Shown: positions 5,335 to 13,831 of the stretch, piece after piece | Layout: each line of letters opens with the position of its first letter | How positions within the stretch are numbered: the stretch's first letter is position 1 | DNA from: Celerinatantimonas sp046054165 | GTDB taxonomy: Bacteria; Pseudomonadota; Gammaproteobacteria; Enterobacterales; Celerinatantimonadaceae | DNA: 64,000 nt | NCBI RefSeq assembly: GCF_046054165.1 | Contig: NZ_JBFNXK010000001.1 | Location: 434,001 to 498,000 of the forward strand | Direction: 5' to 3' | The notes under the pieces: generated by a model | What the model was told of the DNA's origin: nothing | Database searches by the model: none | Seen by the model: the letters and a program-made list of their open reading frames with translations, nothing else | Made by a program: the position numbers and the translations under genes

Positions 5335-7088
5335 TAGAACATCTCCATAAAGCCGCTATTAGTCTGCGTGCGACCTTCCAACGGTTCATTGTGTAGGGCA
5401 TGGAACAAGCCCCAGGCTAAATCGGCATGGCCCGTTTCATCACTGCGGCCTGCGGTATAAGTAAACTGGCGGCCCGAAGCCGTCACCGTTTTGCGAATGG
5501 CCATCAAACTCTGCGACAAATCCGTCCAGCCCGCGTCATACTCCAAACGGCCACTCTTGATCACGTCATACGCTTTCAGCACCAGCGCCGTCTTCACCTG
5601 CGGGCTGTAACTAAACGTCGTCAGTGCTGGGAAAAACTGCTTCACCAGCTGCGCCACCCCAGCGCCCATACCGGTCACATCCAAACCGATATAAGTGACA
5701 AAATAACGCGCCGTCACTTGGCGAATCGCTTCGGCCTGCGCCGCAAAATCCATCCCCTTAAACTGCTGCCGCTCCATCACGCGGAACTTACCCCCGGCCA
5801 CCTGCGGCGGCGCAACCACCACCAAACCGGCACTATCGCCACTCTCGGCCGGGTCATAGCCTACCCACACCGGGCGGTCCGCCAAAGGGCGCAGCGCAAA
5901 CGGCTTGTAATCGGTCCACAGCTCCCATGAGTCCACCATGCACGGCTGCAACATGGTGAGCGGAAAGATGCTGGCCCCATCGTCCACAAACTCACACATC
6001 AACAAATTGGCAAACTGCTCCGCGTTGTACTCAAAGCGCAGCTCATCCACATCAAACAAGTCACAGCCGCGCTGCTCGGCATCCAGAATCGTCACAATCT
6101 GCCGCCAAATCTTATCCTCACACAACCGCCCCTGGGCCAACGCCGCATGCTCCGTATTAATCTGGATCTGCTGCGCCTTTGGCCGTCCACGGTTTAACCG
6201 TTCGCCCGTCCACCACTTATAGGCCGGATGCGCCATGCTCGATGGCGTTGAAAAGTACGTTTTGCGCCAGCGCTTATGCAACGCCATGCCAGAGGCCACC
6301 TTGTTCAGCTCATCAAAACTCTGCGTCCAGAAGAACTCATCAAAATAGAAATTGCCGCTACGCCCCTGCGCCGTGCGAAAGTTCGTCCCCAAAAAGTGCA
6401 GCTCCGCCTGATTACTGCCTAAGATGATCGGCTCGCCGGTCAGCGTCTGGCCCGTCACCTCCTGCACAAACGCCTGCATATAACTCTTAAACTGATGCGC
6501 CTGCGCCTTAGAAGCCGATAAAAAGATCTGATTGCGCCCGGTAATCAGCGCATCCATCAACGCCTCACGGGCAAAATAGAACGTTGCCCCAATCTGACGG
6601 CTTTTTAAAATCATCCGCGTCCGTTGGTTGCCGGCGCGGTACCAATCCTTCTGATAATCAAAGCAGCCCTCCATAAACGCCTGCTGCAGCTGCTCGATTT
6701 CCTCCTCCGAGATAAAATTACGCGGCGCTTTCTCCTTCGGTTTGGCATTACGGTTGGCTAGCTTCGGGTTTAAGTCGGTTTCACTGCCGCCCTGTTGATA
6801 GCGCTGAATGCGTGCTTGCCGTTCCAACTGGCGATGCAGCAGATCAATCTCCTTATAATCACCACCACTCTTGCCCTCTTTTAAAATCAGCTGCATCAAG
6901 CGCACTTCCAACGCACCGCCGATGCGCTCTGCCGCATCCGCCTCATCCCACAGGTCACGCCGCTTCCATGAGCTCACCGTTTTGGCATTCTCATCCAAAT
7001 AATCCGCAATGGCCTGAATCGTCCAGCCCTGCCAGTACAAAAATCGCGCCTGCCGCCGAGGGTCGGCTGCTATTGTCATCTCACTCAT
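5334..7088 (-). CDS. P: Terminase large (ATPase) subunit (P2 gpP family)
   Basis: This is the packaging motor ATPase. An N-terminal helix-turn-helix (PRRQARFLYWQGWTIQAIAD) is followed by an ATPase domain with a P-loop-like LKSRQIGAT and a Walker B segment FYFDEFFW. A nuclease-like domain follows with spaced acidic residues (GYDPAESGDS, YIGLDVTGMG, DETGHADLAWG). ATG 7088 gives 584 residues, close to P2 P. ATG 7079 (MTIAADPRRQ) or GTG 7115 are alternatives; none has a strong ribosome site. The gene diverges from O, with the late-activator dyad 7135-7153 between them. Confidence 0.94.
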   Translation of the reverse strand: MSEMTIAADPRRQARFLYWQGWTIQAIADYLDENAKTVSSWKRRDLWDEADAAERIGGALEVRLMQLILKEGKSGGDYKEIDLLHRQLERQARIQRYQQGGSETDLNPKLANRNAKPKEKAPRNFISEEEIEQLQQAFMEGCFDYQKDWYRAGNQRTRMILKSRQIGATFYFAREALMDALITGRNQIFLSASKAQAHQFKSYMQAFVQEVTGQTLTGEPIILGSNQAELHFLGTNFRTAQGRSGNFYFDEFFWTQSFDELNKVASGMALHKRWRKTYFSTPSSMAHPAYKWWTGERLNRGRPKAQQIQINTEHAALAQGRLCEDKIWRQIVTILDAEQRGCDLFDVDELRFEYNAEQFANLLMCEFVDDGASIFPLTMLQPCMVDSWELWTDYKPFALRPLADRPVWVGYDPAESGDSAGLVVVAPPQVAGGKFRVMERQQFKGMDFAAQAEAIRQVTARYFVTYIGLDVTGMGAGVAQLVKQFFPALTTFSYSPQVKTALVLKAYDVIKSGRLEYDAGWTDLSQSLMAIRKTVTASGRQFTYTAGRSDETGHADLAWGLFHALHNEPLEGRTQTNSGFMEMF

Positions 7089-7134
7089 GCGCCCATAGTG
7101 GTGGCTCGCCCCCACGCGCCCTACTGCCTGGCGC

Positions 7135-7153
7135 TGTAAAGCAGATCACTACA
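7135..7153. promoter_or_regulatory. Late-activator (Ogr-type) site between P and O
   Basis: CTGTAA-N10-CTACA, read as TGT (7135-7137)-N13-ACA (7151-7153), lies in the divergent P/O control region. The same dyad recurs before V (18196-18214) and FI (22977-22995), the three places where P2 has Ogr-dependent late promoters. P2 sites are described as TGT-N12-ACA, so the spacing here is one base longer. Confidence 0.65.
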
Positions 7154-7224
7154 CTCAGAGCGCGTTGCCGAATCCGCCCCCGCTATCGACCATGACCGCA
7201 ACAGCCGCCAACCCGAGATACAGC

Positions 7225-8043
7225 ATGAAGAAAACCCGCTCCAAATGGTTCCGCGTTGCCGTTGAAGGCGCCACCACCGATGGCCGCACCATCGAACGCG
7301 ATTGGATCAGCCAAATGGCCGAAAGCTACAACCCCAAAACCTACGGCGCTCGCGTCTGGTTGGAACATATTCGCGGCATCCTGCCCGACTCCCCGTTCCA
7401 CGCCTATGGCGACGTCTGCGCCGTCAAAGCCGAAACCGTCGCCATCAATGGTGAAGACAAACTCGCCCTGTTCGCCCAAATCGAACCGACCCACGAGCTC
7501 ATCGCCATGGTCAAAGGTCGGCAAAAAATCTATACCAGCATGGAAGTGCAACCGAACTTTGCCAAAACCGCCAGCGCCTACCTCACCGGCCTTGGCGTGA
7601 CTGACTCGCCGGCCAGCCTCGGCACCGAGATGCTCACCTTTGCTCAGCAAAACCCAGAGGCCAGCCCTCTCAGCAGCCGTAAATCAGCCCCCGATGCCCT
7701 GTTTAGTGAACTGGCCGAAACCGAACTGGAATTTGAAGAAGTGGAAGATGAGAGCGGCAAATTTGCCCACCTGACCGACAAGCTCAAAACCCTGTTCAAC
7801 CGCCAACAGCAACAGGGCACGCATGATGCCGAACTGGCACAAGCCATTACCGACCTTGTCGAATGCGCCCAAACCCAGCACGACCAAAGCGAACAGCTTT
7901 CGCAAACCTTAAGCCAACTGCAAAGCGAGCATGAACAACTGAGCCAGGCATTTAATGCCCTGAAAACCTCACTGGCCGAAACCCCAAACACCCCAGAGCG
8001 CCCCGCCATTACCGGCGGCGACCAAGAGCTGGCCCAATTCTAA
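7225..8043 (+). CDS. O: Capsid scaffolding protein/protease (P2 gpO family)
   Basis: The protein guides capsid assembly, then cleaves itself and the capsid and portal proteins. ATG 7225 (MKKTRSKWFRVAVEG) is chosen by comparison with P2 O and gives 272 residues. An upstream ATG at 7192 is possible, but the extra residues are low-complexity. The N-terminal serine-protease half shows the gpO triad context: TTDGRTI (Asp), VWLEHIRGILPD (His) and YTSMEVQPNF (Ser). The C-terminal half is a Gln-rich coiled coil, the scaffold part. The N gene starts 11 bases after its stop. Confidence 0.93.
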   Translation: MKKTRSKWFRVAVEGATTDGRTIERDWISQMAESYNPKTYGARVWLEHIRGILPDSPFHAYGDVCAVKAETVAINGEDKLALFAQIEPTHELIAMVKGRQKIYTSMEVQPNFAKTASAYLTGLGVTDSPASLGTEMLTFAQQNPEASPLSSRKSAPDALFSELAETELEFEEVEDESGKFAHLTDKLKTLFNRQQQQGTHDAELAQAITDLVECAQTQHDQSEQLSQTLSQLQSEHEQLSQAFNALKTSLAETPNTPERPAITGGDQELAQF

Positions 8044-8054
8044 AAGGAGCATCC

Positions 8055-9122
8055 ATGCGCACCGAAACCCGCAACAAGTTCAACCAGTATCTGGCGCAGC
8101 AAGCCAAGCTCAACCACATTGGCAGCGCCGCCCAGAAGTTCAACGTCGAACCGACCATTCAGCAGCGCCTTGAAACCGCCATGCAGGAATCGTCGGCCTT
8201 TTTAAGCCGCATCAACATGCTCGGCGTCACCGAACAATCCGGCGCCTCCGTGATGTTAGGCGTGGGCAGCACCATCGCCAGCCGTACCGACACCACCAAA
8301 GCGCGCCGTAATACCCGTGATGTCGCCAGCCTGTCGAGCGACGACTACACCTGTAAAAAAACCGACTACGACACCCACGTCACCTACGCCCTGCTCGATG
8401 CCTGGGCGAAATTTCCTGACTTTCAGGCACGGCTCTCCAACGCCATCGTTCAGCGTCAGGCGCTCGATCGCATCATGGTCGGCTGGCACGGGACTCAGGC
8501 CGCCGCCGATACCGACCGGGAAAAGAACCCGCTGTTGCAGGATGTGAACATCGGTTGGTTGCAGAAGTACCGCAGCAAAGCCAGTGACCGCGTGCTCGAT
8601 AGCGGCGACAAAAAATCCGGCAACATCCTGCTAGGCGATGGCGGCGATTACGCCAACCTCGATGCCCTCGTTTATGATGCCGTGCAGATGTTGGATCCGT
8701 GGTATCGCAAATCACCCGACTTAGTCGCCATCATCGACCGCAACCTCATCCACAGCAAAATGCTGGCGGCCATCGAACGCGGTGCCGCCAGCAACCGTGA
8801 AGAACTCGCCGCCGACGAGATCATCACCCGCACCCACATTGGCGGCCTGCCTTACGTGGATGTGCCGCACTTCCCGGATGGCGTGGTCATGGTCACCAGC
8901 CTCAAAAACCTCTCCATCTACTGGCAGGAAGGTGCGCGCCGCCGCTTAATCCGTGAGGAACCGGAGTGGGACCGCATCGCCACCTATGAATCCAGTAACG
9001 ATGCCTACGTGATTGAAGACTTTGGCCTCGGCGCCGTCGTCGAAAACATCCAGCGCATGGACCAACTCGACGACAACGGTGAAGCCAGCGCAGGCGAAGC
9101 CACTACCGAACAAGGAGCCTAA
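8055..9122 (+). CDS. N: Major capsid protein (P2 gpN family)
   Basis: This is the main shell protein, 355 residues against 357 in P2. Typical stretches are TRNKFNQYLAQQAKLN at the N-terminus (the part removed by gpO in P2), NPLLQDVNIGWLQKYR in the middle and HIGGLPYVDVPHFPDG towards the end. An AAGGAG site precedes the ATG. It lies between scaffold O and terminase M with very short gaps, consistent with one late transcript from the P/O region. Confidence 0.95.
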   Translation: MRTETRNKFNQYLAQQAKLNHIGSAAQKFNVEPTIQQRLETAMQESSAFLSRINMLGVTEQSGASVMLGVGSTIASRTDTTKARRNTRDVASLSSDDYTCKKTDYDTHVTYALLDAWAKFPDFQARLSNAIVQRQALDRIMVGWHGTQAAADTDREKNPLLQDVNIGWLQKYRSKASDRVLDSGDKKSGNILLGDGGDYANLDALVYDAVQMLDPWYRKSPDLVAIIDRNLIHSKMLAAIERGAASNREELAADEIITRTHIGGLPYVDVPHFPDGVVMVTSLKNLSIYWQEGARRRLIREEPEWDRIATYESSNDAYVIEDFGLGAVVENIQRMDQLDDNGEASAGEATTEQGA

Positions 9123-9125
9123 CCG

Positions 9126-9803
9126 ATGTTAACACTGGCTCAACGTAACCAGCGCCGCAAACAGGCCGCCCAAGCGGCGGCCACCGATGCGCCCATCATG
9201 GACGGAGCAACCCCGTACGAACTGCAGCTGATGCAACTCAAACAAGATCAACTGCGGCTCAAACAGATCCAATCCGCCCAGGGCAAAGCCAAACTCAAAG
9301 CCAAATTGCTGCCCGCCTATCAGCCCTACATCCAAGGCGTGCTACAAAGCGGCACCGGCGCACAGGATGAAATCGTCACCACCATCATGCTCTGGCATAT
9401 CGACGCCGGTGATTACCCAAGCGCTCTGCCCATTGCCCAATACGTGCTGGAGCATGGCTTAAAAATGCCCGACCGCTTCGCCCGAACCAGCGCGTGCGTG
9501 GTCGCCGAAGAAGTCAGCGATGCCGCCCTTAACCAGCTCAAACAGGGCCAACCGTTTAGCCGCGAACTACTCGAGCAAACCGAGCAGATCACCCACAGCC
9601 ATGACATGCCGGATGAAGTCCGCGCCAAACTGCATTTGGCCTTGGGCAAACTCTGGCTGGCACAGGGCGAGCAACAAAACGATGCAGCGGCACTGCAAAC
9701 CGCTGTTGATGAACTCACGACCGCCATCAGCCTGCATGACCGCTGCGGTGGCAAAAAAGATTTAGAACGAGCCGAACGTTTACTCAAAAACTTCGGCCGC
9801 TAA
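9126..9803 (+). CDS. M: Terminase small subunit/endonuclease (P2 gpM family)
   Basis: Together with P this 225-residue protein (P2 M about 247) recognises and cuts cos. It shows the family pattern: LTLAQRNQRRKQAAQAAA at the start, the YELQLMQLKQDQ helix, LPAYQPYIQG, then MLWHIDAGDYPSALPIAQYVLEHGLKMPDRF. An Ala/Gln-rich helical tail ends the protein. It starts three bases after the N stop. Its presumed substrate is the cos site at 643-661. Confidence 0.92.
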   Translation: MLTLAQRNQRRKQAAQAAATDAPIMDGATPYELQLMQLKQDQLRLKQIQSAQGKAKLKAKLLPAYQPYIQGVLQSGTGAQDEIVTTIMLWHIDAGDYPSALPIAQYVLEHGLKMPDRFARTSACVVAEEVSDAALNQLKQGQPFSRELLEQTEQITHSHDMPDEVRAKLHLALGKLWLAQGEQQNDAAALQTAVDELTTAISLHDRCGGKKDLERAERLLKNFGR

Positions 9804-9823
9804 ACCGAGTGACTCACGCACCC

Positions 9824-9893
9824 CGGCGGCCCGAATGAGCCCGTTGGCCAAGCCTACATGGCAACCCCAACCGGCTTCATTCGGTCACCGCCG
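9824..9893 (+). other. Long hairpin in the M-L gap
   Basis: CGGCGG (9824-9829) pairs with CCGCCG (9888-9893). Inside, CCGAATGA-GCCC-GTTGG pairs with CCAACCGGCTTCATTCGG with one bulge. A strong 70-base stem-loop thus fills a gap that is nearly absent in P2. No T-run follows, so it is not a classical terminator. It could be an mRNA-processing or stability element, or the scar of a lost insertion. Confidence 0.6.
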
Positions 9894-9912
9894 ACCTCAC
9901 AAGGAGTAGCGC

Positions 9913-10377
9913 ATGACGTTAATAGCCAACGGCGACCAAAACGCCAGCGGAACCACCATCGCCAATGATGGTTTCTTTCCCGATATCAACAGCGCCCGCA
10001 TGCGCGCCGCCATGCGCCTTGATAGCGCCATCAGCGATGAGCGACTCACCGAGTCCATCGTCGCCGCCATGCTCAGCGTAAACCACGAACTGGCCAGCTA
10101 CGCCATGAACGCCCAAGCCAACGGCTACAGCAACCTCAAAGCCGTTCCGGATTCGCCCATCAACGGCACCACTCGCCCCATCTGGCTTTATCGCCGCGCC
10201 GTTTACTGCACCGCAGCCGCCGAACTCACCGAGCACTACCGCAGCTACGATGCCTCCGGTAAAGGCCTAGATGAAGCCGAAGTGTTGAGCTACAGCATCG
10301 ATGAATACCGCCGCGATGCCCGCTGGGCGATTCGCGATCTACTGGGTGCGCCCCGCTCTACGGTCGACCTGTTATGA
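9913..10377 (+). CDS. L: Head completion/stabilisation protein (P2 gpL family)
   Basis: L closes the filled head and joins it to the tail. The 154 residues (P2 L about 169) show FFPDINSARMRAAMRLD, the middle helix VNHELASYAMNAQANGY and the end WAIRDLLGAPRSTVDLL, all typical of the family. An AAGGAG site lies 7 bases before the ATG. Its stop overlaps the start of X by four bases (ATGA), so the two are translationally coupled. Confidence 0.92.
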   Translation: MTLIANGDQNASGTTIANDGFFPDINSARMRAAMRLDSAISDERLTESIVAAMLSVNHELASYAMNAQANGYSNLKAVPDSPINGTTRPIWLYRRAVYCTAAAELTEHYRSYDASGKGLDEAEVLSYSIDEYRRDARWAIRDLLGAPRSTVDLL

Positions 10378-10580
10378 CCACCATTCGCAGCCAACAGGGA
10401 GACACCGTCGATGCGCTGTGCTGGCGCTACTATGGCCGCACGAGCGCCGTGACCGAAGCCGTGCTCCAAGCCAACCCCGGCCTGGCAGATTACGGCCCAA
10501 CCCTGCCCGCCGGACTCACCCTTACCTTGCCCGAGCGGGTTGTCCAACCCTCAACAGCACAGGTTCAACTATGGGAATAA
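10374..10580 (+). CDS. X: Tail protein X, LysM-like (P2 gpX family)
   Basis: The 68 residues (P2 X 67) carry one LysM-like unit: QQGDTVDALCWRYYGR, then VLQANPGLADYGPTLPAGLTLTLP. The family contributes to the tail and probably contacts peptidoglycan at the tip or hub. It overlaps L at its start by four bases and the holin ATG at its end by ten. Confidence 0.9.
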   Translation: MTTIRSQQGDTVDALCWRYYGRTSAVTEAVLQANPGLADYGPTLPAGLTLTLPERVVQPSTAQVQLWE

Positions 10581-10912
10581 AACACCGCATGAACATGTCT
10601 CATGACCCCGAAAAGTGGGCGTGGTTCGCCAACTTTTTACACACCAACTGGCCCTCGTTTTACGCGGGGATTTTAGCCTTCTTAATCGCTCTGATGCGCA
10701 TCGGCTACAGCGGCGGCAAGCTGCGCCAATACACCTTTGAAGCGCCGCTTTGCGGGCTACTGGGGATTGCCAGCTCCTACGCCCTCACAAGCCTTGGCCT
10801 GCCGAGTGCCGCAGCCGGTGGCGTAGCCTCACTGGTGGGGCTATTCGGCATCGAAACCTGCCGCACACTGGCGCTGGCCGTCATCAACAACAAACTGGGA
10901 GTGAAAAAATGA
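10571..10912 (+). CDS. Phage holin
   Basis: From ATG 10571 the product is 113 residues, and 107 from ATG 10589 (MNMSHDPEKW). It has about three hydrophobic segments (WPSFYAGILAFLIALMRIGYSGG, FEAPLCGLLGIASSYALTSLGL, AAGGVASLVGLFGIETCRTLAL). This is the topology and wording of the holin family found next to P2-type endolysins, which forms membrane holes for lysis. Its TGA overlaps the endolysin ATG in an ATGA junction. The two starts could serve as holin/antiholin dual starts, but that is speculative. Confidence 0.85.
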   Translation: MGIKHRMNMSHDPEKWAWFANFLHTNWPSFYAGILAFLIALMRIGYSGGKLRQYTFEAPLCGLLGIASSYALTSLGLPSAAAGGVASLVGLFGIETCRTLALAVINNKLGVKK

Positions 10913-11706
10913 AACGAGGCGACCGCGGCGCCAATGTGCGCCAACTGCAGCAGTTGCTCAAACAAGCCGGATTCGTCCTCAAAGTCGATGGCGACTATGG
11001 CGAAAACACCGAAAAGGCCGTGCTGCACTACCAAAAACGACACGATTTAGTGCCAGACGGCTGCGCCGGAGCAAAAACCCTTACCGCGCTGAAAGGCGGC
11101 AACACCGACAAATACCTCAAGCTGCCCACCTTGCGACAGGGGGCGCGTCAACTGGGCGTGCCCTTAGCGGCAGTGCTAGCGGTGAACGAGGTCGAATCCC
11201 GCGGCTGCGGCTTTGATGCCAAAGGCCGACCAGTGATTTTATTTGAACGCCACATCATGTATCGGCGATTGCAGGCCAAAGGCATGCGCCAGCAACAGCT
11301 CGACGCACTGGCCGCCAAAGAGCCCAACTTAGTCAACGCCGAAGCCGGCGGTTACTTAGGCGGGGAAGATGAATGGCAGCGCTTAGAACAGGCCAAACAA
11401 ATCGATGAAAGCTGCGCCATCGAAGCGGCCAGCTGGGGCCTGTTCCAGATTATGGGTGAACACTGGCAGCGTTTGGGCTACGACAGTGCGCAAGACTGGC
11501 AAACTCAGATGCAAACCAGCGAAGCCAGCCAGTTCCTTGCCTTTAGCCGCTTTATCAAAGCCAACCATCCGCTGCTCACCGCCCTGCGCAGCCAACATTG
11601 GGCGGTATTCGCCAAAGGCTATAACGGCCCCAGTTACCAGCGCAACGCCTACGATGCCAAACTGGCGCGCGCCTATAACCACTACCTGACGAGCATCCGC
11701 GCATGA
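10909..11706 (+). CDS. Endolysin: peptidoglycan-binding domain plus N-acetylmuramidase domain
   Basis: This 265-residue lysis enzyme cleaves the glycan backbone. Residues of about 1-60 form a PG_binding_1 repeat (GDRGANVRQLQQLLKQAGF...VDGDYGENTEKAV..YQKRH). Residues of about 85-260 match the DUF3380/N-acetylmuramidase family, with the probable catalytic Glu in LAVNEVESRGCGF and the ILFERH and SWGLFQIMGEHW motifs. The in-frame region before 10909 is the holin coding sequence in another frame, so the ATG within ATGA is the start. There is no signal sequence, so it needs the holin. It differs from P2 gpK, which lacks the binding domain. Confidence 0.92.
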   Translation: MKRGDRGANVRQLQQLLKQAGFVLKVDGDYGENTEKAVLHYQKRHDLVPDGCAGAKTLTALKGGNTDKYLKLPTLRQGARQLGVPLAAVLAVNEVESRGCGFDAKGRPVILFERHIMYRRLQAKGMRQQQLDALAAKEPNLVNAEAGGYLGGEDEWQRLEQAKQIDESCAIEAASWGLFQIMGEHWQRLGYDSAQDWQTQMQTSEASQFLAFSRFIKANHPLLTALRSQHWAVFAKGYNGPSYQRNAYDAKLARAYNHYLTSIRA

Positions 11707-12047
11707 TCAACAAATACCTCATCGGCGGTTTACTGCTGGCCGCCGTGGCTTTGGCACTGCAACAGTGGCGCATTACCGCCGCCCAATCCAAGGCCGACCA
11801 CTACCAGCAGCGCGCCCAAACCCTCAGTACCAATTACAACCAGGCACAACAGGTGATCACCACCATGCAACAGCAGATGGCGGCGCAGCTTAAGGCGCAA
11901 AATAAGCTCAACCAACAACTGGCCACGCTCAAACAAAGCGCCAATGACCAGCAAAATAAACTGACCGAGGCCCTTCATGCCGACACCGAACTTAAACATT
12001 GGGCTGACCAGCCTCTGCCTGCTGCAGCTCGCCGCCTGCTCTTTTGA
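11703..12047 (+). CDS. Inner-membrane spanin (LysB/Rz-like)
   Basis: The 114 residues begin with one membrane segment (YLIGGLLLAAVALALQQW) followed by a long Gln-rich periplasmic coiled coil. This is the Rz/LysB architecture: it bridges to the outer-membrane spanin and fuses the membranes at lysis. It overlaps the endolysin stop by four bases. Its last 71 bases also encode the start of the outer spanin in another frame. Rz proteins diverge fast, so the call rests on topology and place. Confidence 0.88.
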   Translation: MINKYLIGGLLLAAVALALQQWRITAAQSKADHYQQRAQTLSTNYNQAQQVITTMQQQMAAQLKAQNKLNQQLATLKQSANDQQNKLTEALHADTELKHWADQPLPAAARRLLF

Positions 12048-12276
12048 GCCCCCGGTCACCCCAGCGCCCATCGTGGTGATGCACGCCGCGCCCAGCGTCG
12101 CGCCGTGTGAGCGGCCCTCGCCTGCGATAAAAACCAATGGCGACCTGCTCAAAGCCTATCTGGCCAGCCAAAGCGCGCTACGCCAGTGCGCCGCCAAAGT
12201 CGACGCCATCATCCGTGATGCCCAAAAAGCCGAGCAGCCCAGCGCCAAGGAACCCACCGATGCAAAAACTCACTGA
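11977..12276 (+). CDS. Outer-membrane spanin lipoprotein (LysC/Rz1-like)
   Basis: A second frame opens inside the inner-spanin gene. The product is 99 residues with a signal peptide ending in the lipobox LAAC (about residues 18-21) and then a Pro-rich stretch (PPVTPAPIV), as in Rz1. Acylated Cys would anchor it in the outer membrane facing the inner spanin. The gene extends 229 bases past the inner-spanin stop and overlaps the true start of R by 17 bases. This gives the embedded-to-overlapping layout seen in P2 LysB/LysC. Confidence 0.85.
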   Translation: MPTPNLNIGLTSLCLLQLAACSFEPPVTPAPIVVMHAAPSVAPCERPSPAIKTNGDLLKAYLASQSALRQCAAKVDAIIRDAQKAEQPSAKEPTDAKTH

Positions 12277-12742
12277 CCTGCGCCGCCATCTACTCAGCCG
12301 CCTGCCGGAGCTGAAACAAAACCCCGAGCAACTGCTACTGTTTATCGAACGCGGCCATCTGTGCGCTACCGCCCACTACAGCCGATCATTTGAATACCGC
12401 TACACCGCCACCGTGATCATCACTCACTTTGCCAGCTCCTTAGATGCCTTCACCATCGCCCTGTTTGACTGGCTGCGCGTCAACCAGAGTGAACTGATGA
12501 CCAACAGCGATAAACGCGAAGCCATCGAATTTGAAGCGGAAATCCTAGACAACCAGCACGTCGACCTGATGCTGCAACTGCCGCTGACCGAATCCGTGAC
12601 CGTCACCGAAACCGACCAAGGCTGGCAGGTCGAACACCTTGCCGAACCGCAGCTCGAGGAACAGCTGCCCAGCGACAGCCCACTGACGCTCATCGACAAC
12701 ACCGGCCAACCGATTACCACCTGGAACAATCATGGAGAATGA
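12260..12742 (+). CDS. R: Tail completion protein R (P2 gpR family)
   Basis: From ATG 12260 (MQKLTDLRRHLLSRLPELKQ) the protein has 160 residues, matching P2 R in length and start. The middle shows YRYTATVIITHF, LDAFTIALFDWLRVNQSELM and FEAEILDNQHVDLMLQLPLTE, the family's conserved blocks. It caps the tail so that heads can join. Longer in-frame reading to 12137 overlaps the outer spanin and is not needed. R overlaps S by 11 bases. Confidence 0.9.
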   Translation: MQKLTDLRRHLLSRLPELKQNPEQLLLFIERGHLCATAHYSRSFEYRYTATVIITHFASSLDAFTIALFDWLRVNQSELMTNSDKREAIEFEAEILDNQHVDLMLQLPLTESVTVTETDQGWQVEHLAEPQLEEQLPSDSPLTLIDNTGQPITTWNNHGE

Positions 12743-13151
12743 CCTCACCGCCCTTGAAGACTGGGCCGCCCCCATTCTCAATAAGTTAGAGCCGCGCGAA
12801 CGGCGCAAACGCCTGCGCCAACTGGGCCAGCAGATCCGCAAACAACAACAGCAACGCATCAGCGCCCAGCAAAACCCCGATGGCACGCCCTTTGCCCCGC
12901 GCAAAGGCCGCATCAAGCGCAAAATGTTTACCAAGCTCAAGCAGTCAAAATGGATGAAGGTGGAAGTGACCGATGAAGCAGTCAGCGTCGGCTACAGCGG
13001 CCGCGTGGGACGCATTGCCCGAATTCATCAGTATGGACTCACCGATAAACCGGCTCCGAAGAGTCGGTCGATTCGGTATCAGAAGAGGAAGGTGTTGGGG
13101 ATTGGGGAAATAGACCTAAACAACATGGTTACTTACAACTTATTAAAGTAA
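12732..13151 (+). CDS. S: Tail completion protein S (P2 gpS family), altered C-terminus
   Basis: The 139 residues carry a basic Gln-rich N-terminal helix, then PDGTPFAPRKGR, KMFTKLKQSKWMKVE and VSVGYSGRVGRIARIHQYGL, typical of gpS. P2 S is about 150 residues and ends with a conserved ERELLG..ERD..I-type tail. Here, after RYQKRKVLGIGE, the sequence turns into IDLNNMVTYNLLK, and the stop overlaps the neighbouring minus-strand gene by 19 bases. GC content also drops. The inserted cargo has probably replaced the original 3' end, though the gene may remain functional. Confidence 0.88.
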   Translation: MENDLTALEDWAAPILNKLEPRERRKRLRQLGQQIRKQQQQRISAQQNPDGTPFAPRKGRIKRKMFTKLKQSKWMKVEVTDEAVSVGYSGRVGRIARIHQYGLTDKPAPKSRSIRYQKRKVLGIGEIDLNNMVTYNLLK

Positions 13152-13825
13152 TCCTGAATTTGCTCAGATAAGTGCTCGTAAACATAATCAATTTTTTCAA
13201 ATGTTTTAGTATTTATGTTATGCAACACAGTACGATACCGTTCTCGTTCTTTTTGTAAGAATTCTTTCTTCTTATCACTAGGATTATTGAAATAATAATC
13301 TTGAGTCGACATTATCTCATCATGCTCAAACTTAAAATCTCTTATTTCCCAGAATACATCCTTTAGGTGGTTAAAGACAAAATCATAAATGGATACAGGA
13401 ATCCAAGGTCTAGACTGCTTCATCACTGTAAAAAATTCATACACATCATCAGCCCATTCGTTATCTGATACATTTTCAATTTTTTGATCTGGAGTCCTAA
13501 TTTCTAGCTTCGAACGCTCGCCGATTCGAGCTACTAATTCGTTTACCTTCGTTAAAGTCTCTATGACTTTTTGAGTGTATAGTTCTTTTTTGATTCGGTA
13601 ATCTATATTTGGTTTACTTAAATTATTTTTTATACTTTCGATTGACCTTGCTAACTGTTCCTGTTGTTCACGAATTATCGGAAAATTTTTGTTATTCGCC
13701 TTATTAAATCCAGACTGCTGAAATTCTGATTTAATTTTATTGATAATTGAATTTTTTATTAAAAAAATCAAAATAGGAACCAGCACAATATATATTGTGC
13801 TAATTATAAATTGAAATCCACTCAT
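13133..13825 (-). CDS. Hypothetical membrane-anchored protein (S-V cargo)
   Basis: The 230-residue protein has one N-terminal membrane segment (about 4-25, FIISTIYIVLVPILIFLI) and a long cytoplasmic charged coil. It lies 6 bases after the stop of the 345-aa gene in the same direction, so they form a two-gene operon. The DNA is AT-rich, unlike the flanking tail genes. No catalytic motif is visible. P2 carries a variable gene (orf30) in the same S-V gap, a known spot for lysogenic-conversion and defence genes. Confidence 0.65.
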   Translation of the reverse strand: MSGFQFIISTIYIVLVPILIFLIKNSIINKIKSEFQQSGFNKANNKNFPIIREQQEQLARSIESIKNNLSKPNIDYRIKKELYTQKVIETLTKVNELVARIGERSKLEIRTPDQKIENVSDNEWADDVYEFFTVMKQSRPWIPVSIYDFVFNHLKDVFWEIRDFKFEHDEIMSTQDYYFNNPSDKKKEFLQKERERYRTVLHNINTKTFEKIDYVYEHLSEQIQDYFNKL

Positions 13826-13831
13826 GTAAAA

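Noticed and set aside
7165..7224. Longer N-terminus for O
   Set aside because: The extra residues are low-complexity and the P2 O alignment begins at MKKTRSKW.
10750..10908. Longer N-terminus for the endolysin
   Set aside because: It is holin coding sequence in another frame; the ATGA junction gives the start.
12137..12259. Longer N-terminus for R
   Set aside because: It overlaps the outer spanin coding region, and P2 R starts at the equivalent of MQKLTDLRR.
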